NCBI RefSeq assembly: GCF_041821025.1
Contig: NZ_JBGUAY010000005.1
Location: forward strand, 248,001 to 312,000
Length of the DNA stretch: 64,000 nt
Reading direction: 5' to 3'
From: Egicoccus sp. AB-alg6-2
GTDB taxonomy: Bacteria; Actinomycetota; Nitriliruptoria; Nitriliruptorales; Nitriliruptoraceae
Shown: piece by piece, positions 48,401-55,903 of the stretch
Position numbering within the stretch: the first letter of the stretch is position 1
Layout: every line of letters begins with the position of its first letter
The notes under the pieces: model-generated
The model's database searches: none
Told to the model about the DNA's origin: nothing
The model's input: the letters and a program-made list of their open reading frames with translations, nothing else
Made by a program: the position numbers and the translations under genes

Positions 48401-49300
48401 CTCGATCGGCAACGGCTCCAACTCGATCCGCCGGAGCAGATCGGCGTCGAGCCGGAAGGCGCCGCCACCCTGGTGGGAGGCCAGCACGGCTTGGGCCGCC
48501 GCGGACGTGCCGAAGCGGGACCGGACGGCCGTCACCGAGCCGCGCATCGCTGCGACGGCGTGGAGCGCGCCCGAGACCGACGCCGCATGTCTCCCGGTCG
48601 TCGCGCGGTCGAGCAGCGTCGAGGCGCCGACCACGTCGAAGCGTTCGATGAGGTCGAGGAGCGGGTCTTGTGCTGGCGCCCGTGGCGTCGCCTGGCGCGG
48701 CACGCTCAGCCGCAGCCCGGTGAGCGCACGCAGGATGCCCTCGCACGTCCACGGGATCTGCTCGTCCAGCACGCGCAGCACCACCCGCGAGGCACCCGCC
48801 AGCCGTGCGCGTACGGGCGGGGTCCGAAACGCCGTCTCGGGTTCCGGCACCCGGTCGTCGGGATCAGGGGGTCGGGAGCCGTCTCCCCTGGCCTTCACGC
48901 CACCGCTGGAGGAGAAGAACGCCTCCTCGTGCAGGTGCTGCCCGGCGAGGATGACGCGCAGGAAGCCCACCCGCGCACCATCGGCACGGCGGAGCACCGG
49001 CCCGTCCGGCCCTTCCTCGCGCACCAGGTCGACGAAGGACAGGCGCAGGCTGAGCAGATCCGTGGTCCGCAACAGCGTCGCGCGGGGCAGGCTCTCACGG
49101 ACGCCCTGACCATGACCGGTGATCGGACCGGGCTCGAGCGGTGCCAGCTCGGCGAGGGGGCCCCGCGCCACGAAGCGTTCTGTGGCCGACGCGGCGGTGG
49201 TCGGACCCCGGCCCGGTGGGCCGGCAACCCACGCGCGGCTCGCATGCGTAGCGGCGGCGTCGTCGTCGGACGCCTCAGCAGCCCCGTCCGCGGTACCCAT
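45437..49300 (-). CDS. Giant protein of unknown function (1287 aa) with beta-rich C-terminal domain
   Basis: Upstream member of the giant pair. AGGGG eight bases before ATG 49300 decides the start; GTG 49351 would add 17 residues. The N-terminal 60 residues are acidic and Ala-rich. Residues 100-800 are a mixed region with 'LRLSFVDLVREEGPDGPVLR', 'LPWRLLLSPHAEAGFAHALE' and 'TAYLVQRMYVVVRQPVRDLG'. Residues 830-980 are helical and Ala-rich ('VGVLAGRLAAAPGVDGAAAA'), possibly a coiled coil. The C-terminal 200 residues alternate hydrophobic and polar residues in long strands: 'VAMGVFALSNVTFAAAFAVP', 'FAGGGFFAVVITPSEVREL', 'FGVASGSVSVMAGIYFRVLT'. That last domain looks like a recurrent uncharacterised bacterial family (possibly DUF6603-like; recollection, not checked). 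No signal peptide. Confidence 0.75.
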   Translation of the reverse strand: MGTADGAAEASDDDAAATHASRAWVAGPPGRGPTTAASATERFVARGPLAELAPLEPGPITGHGQGVRESLPRATLLRTTDLLSLRLSFVDLVREEGPDGPVLRRADGARVGFLRVILAGQHLHEEAFFSSSGGVKARGDGSRPPDPDDRVPEPETAFRTPPVRARLAGASRVVLRVLDEQIPWTCEGILRALTGLRLSVPRQATPRAPAQDPLLDLIERFDVVGASTLLDRATTGRHAASVSGALHAVAAMRGSVTAVRSRFGTSAAAQAVLASHQGGGAFRLDADLLRRIELEPLPIETLLPTTPAPPTGIQTALELPWRLLLSPHAEAGFAHALEPVTSVTGWVELWHTRLGTRTDDGVDERPTDDRTVRAVWARDFDELAGFPFRSTPPGSGEEFPHADGSQDRPRFRAPLNSRDRMMLVHETANPKRPRTSGTAAYVPPPVDVEHLALSALGGSLRSRFTTRPPRNTTIEKWVHHATYGRDSFVEVVYAGYLLPFGHRASLVKVTERELHQGTAYLVQRMYVVVRQPVRDLGAGGRTVGGSRLDRAVPFSSVRLLTTTTPFINAPTDLTPSISGWMFVPTVDGVPFPFRMLAVDLDDRLVELEGPLAFVEKDHGDTDARLRAVVEAYANLGHAIHARGQKVAYAASVAAADTTLVTRQLRFDVVTSTGLRQRGGDAIGLEPVLRDASVVVPAMSALAGADAWVTVAYPSRYLADGFAGTTAEVFLDVVGGAKLDFSTQSDRSGGFVAPSIAVRSLSRSLGPMARTAAELAPGSGFDLRTYFDSSAKLFGLVGLGQLLPEGTVDQVPRFVAESLDAATMLISNIERVGVLAGRLAAAPGVDGAAAALQSLADAATSLLDGIVDLLADPDATAARSAATDLLGVAQAARSQLAAAEGLLRADREALESVLNRVTDVLSGAGDWIGQIAKVASGAPLPELVRARLDWHATLLPWPSAGDPIFEPVGDGSLTLAVDVQAPTAAGAPPSALVSCAVAPFDLHLIGKKNAFLHLQFERLEFSAVPGRKTDVNVVFRAPDGVVFGEPLAFVETLRSIIPLDGFSDPPYLDVRPSGIEAGFDVAIPTVAMGVFALSNVTFAAAFAVPFIGESIAVRFAFSSREDPFRLQVALFAGGGFFAVVITPSEVRELEAAFEFGAAVALNFGVASGSVSVMAGIYFRVLTQGGETSAQLAGYFRARGEVDVLGLIRACIEIYLELTYETASGKAVGRASISVEVSVALLSFSVSITCEKKFAGSSGDPTFAEVMGPWAGEPDLPRPWDEYCDAFAG

Positions 49301-49602
49301 CCCCGCAACCCCTGCAGCGCTCGACCGAAGCGTGCCCGTCACCCGATGCACCGGGACGAGGCGCCTGCGCGGCAGGAGCGTCGCGCGAGCCTGACTATCC
49401 CCTCGCCGTCAGGTGGTGTCGACGGCAGTGCGCGTTCGCGCGTGGGGACGTCAGTCGCTACGCACGAACGCTGCCATGCGCGGCTGGCGCCGGCGTCGCA
49501 TCGGTGGAACAGCGCGGACCCGACACCGGCTCGCCCCGTATGGGCATCGGGTAACGCCCGCGGCCGCGTGACCAGAAGCGTCCCTGCACGCGTCCGCGCA
49601 GG
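49301..49602. other. Gap between NYN gene and giant operon; probable promoter region
   Basis: 302 bases without a gene. On the minus strand GATAGT (about 49395-49400) could be a -10 element for the giant-gene operon, but no convincing -35 was seen at the right distance. No hairpin with a T run, RNA gene or repeat was recognised. A GTG start at 49351 for the 1287-codon gene would shorten the gap. Confidence 0.3.
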
Positions 49603-50751
49603 TCAGGACGCCTTCGCGTCGTCCTCGACGTAGAGGTAGTACTCCTGGTCGGGCTCTTCCCAGTCCATCTCCACGACGTCCTTGGTGACCGCCGCCTTGC
49701 AGAACTGCAGGAACCCGGAGTAGCCGAGGTCCTTCTCGGAGAAGTCGGGCTGCCGCTTGCGCAGCTGGTCCTTGAGACCCGACAGGGGCGGATCGCCACC
49801 GAGTTCGACCATCAACTCCTTGACGGTCTCACGCAACAGCTGGAACGCCGCATCCTCGTCGCGGGGCGCCGACGGGAAATCGACCTCGGGGTCGCCCTTG
49901 GCGGTGCCCTCGGTCAGCACGATGACCTTCTGCTCCTCGAGGTGACGCAACAGTTCGCGGAAGCCGCGGAAGCCGTAGTCCTGCTCGTTGAAGGTGGGGT
50001 CCTTGCGCAGCAGCGCGCGCTTGAGATTGGACGCCTGCACCGCCCCCGCGGAGGAGGACTGGATGCCCGAGAGGGTCCGGGTCAGCACCCGCTCGAGCTT
50101 GCGGAGATCCTGCTTCTGGCTGGACGAGGCCGCCGGCTTGTCGGCGTCGCCGGCGTCCGCCGGTGTCAGGTCCTTCGCCTCCGTGGCGGCAGCCCTGGGC
50201 GCGGTGGCCTTCTTGGCCGCACCCTTCTTCTTGGAGCGGCCCGCTGGCGTGCCGCCGGGCGTACGGCGCGGCGCCCCCTCGAGTCGGTCGTAGAAGAGGA
50301 ACTCGTCGCAGGCCGGCGGCAGCATCGCCGACGTCGAGCCCTTCAGACCCACGCCGATGACCCGCTTGTCCAGCTCGCGCAGCTTGCCGACGAGCGGGGT
50401 GAAGTCCGAGTCGCCCGAGACGATGACGAACGTGGACACGAAGTCGCGCGTGAAGGCCAGCTCCATCGCGTCGACCGCCATCTGGATGTCGGCGGCGTTC
50501 TTGCGGACCCCGTCGGAGCGTTGCGGGATCTCGATGAGCTCGACGTTGCTGTCGACCATCCCCCGCCGGTCCTCGGTGAACAGGTTCCAGTCGGCATACG
50601 CCTTGCGTACCAGCAGCTTGCCGCGTTCGGCCAGCGCCTCCATCAGGGGCGCGGGGTCGAAGCGGTAGCCGATGTCTCGCGCGCCGATCGCCACGTTCTC
50701 GTGGTCGATGAACAGCGCGAGTCGCTCTTCGGTGGGTTCGATGGTTGCCAT
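49603..50751 (-). CDS. NYN (LabA-like) ribonuclease-fold protein with two OST-HTH/LOTUS domains
   Basis: 382 aa. Residues 10-150 are a NYN/PIN-like nuclease domain: 'RLALFIDHENVAIGARDIGY' (first Asp), 'KNAADIQMAVDAMELAFTR' (second acid pair) and 'FVIVSGDSDFTPLVGKLREL' (G-D-S-D). All acidic metal ligands are present. A Lys/Ala-rich linker (about 175-225) leads to two similar domains starting 'LTRTLSGIQSSSAGAVQASN' and 'LRETVKELMVELGGDPPLSG'. Each ends in 'DYGFRGFRELLRHLEEQKVI' or 'DLGYSGFLQFCKAAV', the LOTUS winged-helix pattern, which binds RNA in other proteins. It is likely an RNA-processing or RNA-decay factor. It is divergent from the HisKA-like gene. Confidence 0.9.
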   Translation of the reverse strand: MATIEPTEERLALFIDHENVAIGARDIGYRFDPAPLMEALAERGKLLVRKAYADWNLFTEDRRGMVDSNVELIEIPQRSDGVRKNAADIQMAVDAMELAFTRDFVSTFVIVSGDSDFTPLVGKLRELDKRVIGVGLKGSTSAMLPPACDEFLFYDRLEGAPRRTPGGTPAGRSKKKGAAKKATAPRAAATEAKDLTPADAGDADKPAASSSQKQDLRKLERVLTRTLSGIQSSSAGAVQASNLKRALLRKDPTFNEQDYGFRGFRELLRHLEEQKVIVLTEGTAKGDPEVDFPSAPRDEDAAFQLLRETVKELMVELGGDPPLSGLKDQLRKRQPDFSEKDLGYSGFLQFCKAAVTKDVVEMDWEEPDQEYYLYVEDDAKAS

Positions 50752-50897
50752 GCCGCCACCCTAGCTGCCCGCGGGGGGCTCGCCGTTCCCCCGATGGGCG
50801 GGAACGACTCCTCGGGCCCCGCGATGGTGCCGGGCTCCCTACACTGCGCCCGCGCGACCGCGTGGCAGGGCTCGAGGGGCGACGACAGGGGCGCTGC

Positions 50898-51665
50898 ATG
50901 CGCACGGGGCGACATCAAGGGCAGGCAGGCCGACACCGGGCCATCGTCGTCCTGCTGCTCGTTCACGTGCCCGTGCTGTGGGTGCTGGGCGCCCGGGCGG
51001 GCTGGACGCTCACCCATGCCGTGTCGGAAGTGGTCCTGCCGCTGCTCGGGTTCGCCGCGCTCGCGTGGTTCGCGCGACACCCACGACTGGCGGCCGGCGC
51101 CGGTGCGCTGGGGTTGATGTACGTCTCCGCGGTGGTCGTCCACGTCGCGGGAGGTGTGACCGAAGCGCACTTCTACTTCTTCGTCGCCTTCGGCCTGGTG
51201 GCGCTCTATCGCGACTGGCTGGTCTTCTTCGCGGCGGCGGCGTTCGCGGTCGGACACCATGTGCTGCTGGCGTTTGACGGGGGGCTGCTGTTCGCGCAGC
51301 CCTACCAGCTCGAGCGGCCGCTCTTCTGGGCGGCGGTCCACGTCTCGTTCGTCACGGTGGTGACGGCCGTGCAGGGCGTCGGCATGTACGACGTCGCGCG
51401 ATCGGTCACCGCCCGGACGGCAGCCGAGACCGCCGTGCAGCGCTCCGAGGAGCGGCGGCGCACGGCGCTCGAACTCCATGACAACGTCGTGCAGGCGCTG
51501 GCCACCGCCAACTACGCACGGTCGCTCGGCGAGGACGAGATGAGCGGGGCCGCCGTGTCCCGGGCCCTCGCCGCATCCCAGGAGCTTGTCGCCGAACTTC
51601 TCGCCGACAGCGCGGTGGACGAGCACATGCTGCTGCGGCGTGAGCCGGCTCCCTCCGAGGTGTGA
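50898..51665 (+). CDS. Membrane histidine-kinase-like protein without ATPase domain
   Basis: 255 aa. Five or six membrane helices (about residues 15-175: 'VVLLLVHVPVLWVLGARAGW', 'FYFFVAFGLVALYRDWLVFF' and others) are followed by a helix with 'EERRRTALELHDNVVQALAT'. This is a clear HisKA_3-type phospho-acceptor H-box (E-L-H-D-N). A kinase would continue with about 100 residues of HATPase, but here only about 50 remain and no N-box or G-box is present. AGGGG lies seven bases before ATG 50898. The stop overlaps the receiver gene (GTGA). It could act as a phosphotransfer or phosphatase partner, or be a truncated kinase. Confidence 0.82.
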   Translation: MRTGRHQGQAGRHRAIVVLLLVHVPVLWVLGARAGWTLTHAVSEVVLPLLGFAALAWFARHPRLAAGAGALGLMYVSAVVVHVAGGVTEAHFYFFVAFGLVALYRDWLVFFAAAAFAVGHHVLLAFDGGLLFAQPYQLERPLFWAAVHVSFVTVVTAVQGVGMYDVARSVTARTAAETAVQRSEERRRTALELHDNVVQALATANYARSLGEDEMSGAAVSRALAASQELVAELLADSAVDEHMLLRREPAPSEV

Positions 51666-52051
51666 GCGTGCCCTGCGGCGTGGTGATCGTCGACGACGCG
51701 GCCGACCTGCGGCTGCTGCTCGTCTTCGCGCTCGGTCGCGATCCGCGGCTCACGGTGCTGGCCGACGTCGAAGACGGCGCGCAGGCGATCGAAGCCGTCC
51801 GCGAACACGAGCCCGACGTCGTGTTGATGGACGTCGCCATGCCGGTCATGGACGGCATCACCGCGACCCGGCTGTTGACCCGGGACCACCCGGACCTGCC
51901 GGTGGTCGTCTTCACCGGCTACGGCGACGGACGCGTCGAAGCGGAAGCGCGCGAAGCCGGTGCTGCGGCGTTCCTCGACAAGACGGTGCCGCTGACGACG
52001 GTCGCCGACACGCTCGTCGAGATCGCACGAGCCCGACCCGTCGGCGGCTGA
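51662..52051 (+). CDS. Stand-alone receiver-domain response regulator
   Basis: 129 aa, a single CheY-like receiver and no output domain. 'GVVIVDDAADLRLLLVFALG' gives the acidic pocket, 'DVVLMDVAMPVMDGITATRL' the phospho-Asp, 'VVVFTGYGDG' the Thr and 'AAFLDKTVPLTTV' the Lys. The early part resembles the receiver of NarL-type regulators, whose HTH is missing here. GTG 51662 overlaps the stop of the HisKA-like membrane protein, so they form a minimal two-protein phosphorelay whose phosphate source must be elsewhere. Confidence 0.92.
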   Translation: MSVPCGVVIVDDAADLRLLLVFALGRDPRLTVLADVEDGAQAIEAVREHEPDVVLMDVAMPVMDGITATRLLTRDHPDLPVVVFTGYGDGRVEAEAREAGAAAFLDKTVPLTTVADTLVEIARARPVGG

Positions 52052-52067
52052 CCGCCGACGCTTACGG

Positions 52068-53102
52068 TCATCGACCGGCGCGGCCGGCGGCATCGGCCGC
52101 CCGCTCCCCGAGCGCCACCACCATGTCACCGAAGGCCTCGAAACTGCCGTCGGTCTCCCCGTACGCACCCGACGCGAATCGGCCGTAGACCCCCTCGAGG
52201 ATGCAGGCCAACTTCCAGTAGCCGAAGGCGAGGTAGTAGTCGAGCTGCGCGACGTCACGGCCCGAGGCCTCGGCGTAGCGGGCGGCCACCTCCTCGCGGG
52301 TCCAGAACCCCTCGACGGTCGTCGGCGAGTCGAGCAGCGGCAGGACGTCGTCACCCGGTTCGGCCCAGTACACCAGCAGGAGCCCGAGGTCGGCGAGCGG
52401 GTCGCCCAGCGTGGTGAGCTCCCAGTCGAGCACGGCCCGGACCCGCCCGGTCGCGGGGTCGAGGACGAGGTTGTCCAGTCGGTAGTCGCCGTGGACGATG
52501 GTGGCCTGGCCCTGGGCCGGGATGTCGGCGACGAGCCGCGCATGGACGTCGTCGAGCACCGGGAGTCGGCGGGTCGCGCCCTGCTGCAACTGGCCGTGCC
52601 ACCGCTTGAGCTGGCGGGCGAGGTAGTCCTCACGACGGGCGAGGTCCCCCAGGCCGACCGCATCGACGTCCACCTCGTGGAGCCGGACCAACACGTCGAC
52701 CAGGTCGGCGCTGACGGCGCTCCGCGTCGCCACGTCGAGGTGTGTGCGCGCAGCCGCCGCGTCGCGCACGACCTCGCCCTCGGCGAACTGCATCACGTAG
52801 AACGGTGCACCCGTGACCTCGTCGTCGGCCTCGTAGCCGATCGTCACGGGCACCGGGACGTTCGTCGGCTCCAGGGCGGTGATGATGCGGTGTTCGCGTC
52901 CCATGTCGTGGGCCGACGGCAGCACCCCGTGCAGCGGAGGTCGCCGCAGGACCAGCCGGCGGCCACGGGCGTCGCTGACCGTGTAGGTCAGATTGGACCG
53001 GCCGCCCTGCACGACCTCGAACCGCAGCGGCGGCTCCACGGGCGTCCGCTCGGCGAGCCAAGCCGTGACCGCCTCCACCTCGATGCCGTCGACCTGGCCC
53101 AC
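52068..53102 (-). CDS. Aminoglycoside-phosphotransferase-fold kinase, acyl-CoA-dehydrogenase-associated type
   Basis: 344 aa of the APH/choline-kinase fold. 'VVQGGRSNLTYTVSD' is the nucleotide loop, 'RLVLRRPPLHGVLPSAHDMG' contains the ATP lysine-equivalent region, and 'ATIVHGDYRLDNLVLDP' is the catalytic H-G-D-x-R-x-x-N. 'AVLDWELTTLGDPLADLGLL' is the metal-binding D-W-E. This exact style (R-x-P-P, H-G-D-Y-R-L-D-N) is that of the ACAD10/11-like proteins linked to acyl-CoA metabolism, so antibiotic resistance is unlikely. GTG 53102 is chosen with GGAGG six bases before it. Confidence 0.9.
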   Translation of the reverse strand: MGQVDGIEVEAVTAWLAERTPVEPPLRFEVVQGGRSNLTYTVSDARGRRLVLRRPPLHGVLPSAHDMGREHRIITALEPTNVPVPVTIGYEADDEVTGAPFYVMQFAEGEVVRDAAAARTHLDVATRSAVSADLVDVLVRLHEVDVDAVGLGDLARREDYLARQLKRWHGQLQQGATRRLPVLDDVHARLVADIPAQGQATIVHGDYRLDNLVLDPATGRVRAVLDWELTTLGDPLADLGLLLVYWAEPGDDVLPLLDSPTTVEGFWTREEVAARYAEASGRDVAQLDYYLAFGYWKLACILEGVYGRFASGAYGETDGSFEAFGDMVVALGERAADAAGRAGR

Positions 53103-53172
53103 GCACGCCTCCCACGTTCCGATCGGGACGGCAGCCTCGCAGGTGCGTCGCGGCCCGGCCAACCCGACCAGA

Positions 53173-55740
53173 TCAGGGGATACCGGCAGCCTGGCGTGGT
53201 GCCTCTGCGGCCGGCTCCGTCCGGCGGCGCTCCCGGACCTTCGTGTAGACGCTCAGCATGGCCGGCAGGACGACCACGCTGGCCACCAGGGCGAGTCCGA
53301 TGGTCATCGCGAGCACGGCGCCGAACTGGCGGAAGGGTCGGATGTCGGAGAGCACCAGCGAGCCGAAGCCGGCGATGGTGGTCAGCGCCGAGCCGACCAG
53401 TGCCCCGCCGGTGTGCTGCAGGGTGGACCGCATCGCGTCGGCGAGGTTGTCGTAGCGGTCACGGTCCTCGAGGAACCGGTTCACGACGTGGATCCCGAAC
53501 GGCACGCCGATCCCGATCGCGAGCGCCGACACCATGGCCGTCATCACGTTGAACGGGATGCCGAAGGCGGCCATCAGCCCGAACACCCAGGCGACGACGA
53601 CCCCGACCGAAGCGATGGCGAGCACCCCGAGCACGGGTTCGCGCGACCGGAACCAGAACGCGATCGACAGGATCACGGCGGACGCCAGCAGGGTGAGCAC
53701 CAGGCCGGTCACCTGCGAGGCGCGCAGCTCGTCCATCACGATGTCGATCAGGATCGGGTCGGAGGCAGCCACGGCGTCGAGGCCGAGATCGCGCAGCGGC
53801 ACGACGCTCTCGTCGAGTTGTCGACGCATCTCGTCGACCCGGTTGCCCGCCGCCGAGGACAGCTCGATCAGCAGCGCGTCGTCAGAGACGAGGTTGGCCG
53901 CCGAGGGATCGAGCCCGGTCAACGCGTCGACCAGTGGCCGTAGCGTCACCTCGGCCGCCGGACCTTCGGGCGTGCCGACCCCGGCGTCCCGGGCGGCAGC
54001 GAGGAACGCCTCGACCGCCGCGGGGTCCGGCGGCGGCATGGCACCGGCGCCACCATCGGTCGGAACGGCTTCCTCGGCGGCCTGCTCGTCCGGGGCGGCC
54101 GCCGCCTCGTCGGGCGTCGGCGTGGACTGGATCCGCTCCAGGACCAGCTCCGAACGACGCAGGACGGAGTCGGCGGAGGCCCGCCCATCGGTGGCGCGGA
54201 CGCCGACCACGCCCCCGGCCGCCTCCTCGACCTCGTGGATCGCGGCCAGCACGCCGGGTTGATCGATGTCGCCCTGGACCAGGATCCGGGTCGTCTCGGT
54301 GAGGTCGCCGCCGAAGGCCTCGTCGACGAGGTCGAGCAAGGCCAGCGCCTCGGAGTCCTCGGGGAAGAACTCGGTCTGGCTGAACTCCGTGGACAGGCCG
54401 GTGGCGCCGACGCCACCGATGACGGTCAGCACGGCCGCTGCGGTCAGCACGATGCCGGGTCGGTGCGTCGCCGTCGGCGCGAGTGCGGCCGAGATGCGTC
54501 CGAGGAGCGACGGCGGCTGTTCACCGTGGGCGTGGACCACCTGGTGGTCACGCCCACGACGGACCCGCCACCGGTCGGTCAGCAACCGGACGGCGGGGAC
54601 GAACGTGACCATGATCAGGAACGCGGACGCGACCCCGACCGCCGCGAACACGCCGAAGTCGCGCAGCGGCGGCAGCGGGTTGGTGACGTTGGTCATGAAG
54701 CCGACCACGGTCGTGATCGTCGCCAGCGCCAGGGCGGCACCGACGGCGCCGATCGCGCCCGTCGCGGCGGTCGAGGGATCGGCGCCGACCGAACGCTCCT
54801 CGCGGTAGCGCATGGTGAGGTGGATGCCGTAGTCGACGCCGAGGCCCACCAGCAGGATCGGGATCGCGGTGGTCATCTCGTTCATGCCGCCGGTCCAGCC
54901 CAGCAGTTCGGGACCGAGCACGGTCGAGATGCCCTGCATCCAGACGATCGTGAACACCAGGCCGAGCAGGGAGGCGATGACGTCCATGGGGCGCCGGTAG
55001 ATCGCGATCAGGATCACGACGATGAGACCGAAGGCGAGCGCGAGCAGGCGCGAGAGGTCCGCCTGGATCTCGGCGCCGATGTCGTCGCCGAGCAACTGGG
55101 AGTCGAGGGTGGACACCTGCACACCCGGCAGCTCACGGGTGGCCTCCGCGAGGGCGGTGACCGCCTGGGAGCGCTCCGCCATGTCGAGCTCGCCGTCGAG
55201 CAGCACCACCACGGCGCCGACCTCGGCGTCGGTCGAACCGCCCGCGAGCAGCCGCGTGACCTGCTCGGCCTGCTGGGCGGACAGCTGGGAGGCCGCCCCC
55301 TCGTGCAGTCCGGCCAGCGCCTCGTGCTCCAGTGTCGCCGGGTCGAGCTGTTGCGCGGCCGCCGCGCCCAGGACCAGGTCGGCGAAGCTCACGACCGCCC
55401 CGTCGGGGATCGGGGCCAACGCCTCGGACACCGTCGGGTCCCCGAGCAGGCGTTCCCGAAGGGTTCCGACGGCCTCGATGCCCTCGGCGCTGAGCACCGG
55501 ACCGTCGTCGGACTCGACCACCAGCTGGATCGGGTCGAAGGCCGAGCCGAACTCCTCGGCAATCGTCTCGAGCGCCGCGGTGACCTCGTTCTCGGGCGCG
55601 AAGTTCTCGAAGCCCTGGTCCTGCACGCTGTAGCCGGCCGTCACCGCGCCGAACACGGCGGTGAGCACGACGACGCACACGATCAGCAGTGCGGGGGCCC
55701 GGCGGACGGCCGCGGCCAAGGTGTCGAGCAGACGGGTCAC
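53173..55740 (-). CDS. MMPL/RND-family transporter
   Basis: 855-aa membrane exporter with two repeats. Each repeat has one early helix, a large outer domain (about residues 45-210 and 470-670) and five more helices. The first helix is 'LLIVCVVVLTAVFGAVTAGY'. 'TAIPILLVGLGVDYGIHLTM' and 'SALAIGIGVPFGIHVVNRFL' are the paired helix-4 motifs, the first with the G-x-x-x-D-Y seen in MmpL proton relays. The second extracellular domain holds an Ala/Pro/Asp-rich low-complexity insert (about 575-620). GTG 55740 follows AAGG. By family it moves lipids or hydrophobic compounds using the proton gradient, and hopanoid-type RND export is another option. Confidence 0.9.
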   Translation of the reverse strand: MTRLLDTLAAAVRRAPALLIVCVVVLTAVFGAVTAGYSVQDQGFENFAPENEVTAALETIAEEFGSAFDPIQLVVESDDGPVLSAEGIEAVGTLRERLLGDPTVSEALAPIPDGAVVSFADLVLGAAAAQQLDPATLEHEALAGLHEGAASQLSAQQAEQVTRLLAGGSTDAEVGAVVVLLDGELDMAERSQAVTALAEATRELPGVQVSTLDSQLLGDDIGAEIQADLSRLLALAFGLIVVILIAIYRRPMDVIASLLGLVFTIVWMQGISTVLGPELLGWTGGMNEMTTAIPILLVGLGVDYGIHLTMRYREERSVGADPSTAATGAIGAVGAALALATITTVVGFMTNVTNPLPPLRDFGVFAAVGVASAFLIMVTFVPAVRLLTDRWRVRRGRDHQVVHAHGEQPPSLLGRISAALAPTATHRPGIVLTAAAVLTVIGGVGATGLSTEFSQTEFFPEDSEALALLDLVDEAFGGDLTETTRILVQGDIDQPGVLAAIHEVEEAAGGVVGVRATDGRASADSVLRRSELVLERIQSTPTPDEAAAAPDEQAAEEAVPTDGGAGAMPPPDPAAVEAFLAAARDAGVGTPEGPAAEVTLRPLVDALTGLDPSAANLVSDDALLIELSSAAGNRVDEMRRQLDESVVPLRDLGLDAVAASDPILIDIVMDELRASQVTGLVLTLLASAVILSIAFWFRSREPVLGVLAIASVGVVVAWVFGLMAAFGIPFNVMTAMVSALAIGIGVPFGIHVVNRFLEDRDRYDNLADAMRSTLQHTGGALVGSALTTIAGFGSLVLSDIRPFRQFGAVLAMTIGLALVASVVVLPAMLSVYTKVRERRRTEPAAEAPRQAAGIP

Positions 55741-55903
55741 GGGAGCAGCCTTACGGGGACGAGGCGCCAGGGCGGGGCGAGGGGCCCGGGAGGAACCCGG
55801 CGGCGGTGATCGCCGGCGGATGCCGACCAGTATGCACCCTCGTCCACCGAATGCGGGACGCGCCCGCTGCGCGCCGGGGGCGCGTACGGGCGCCGCGCGG
55901 GCG

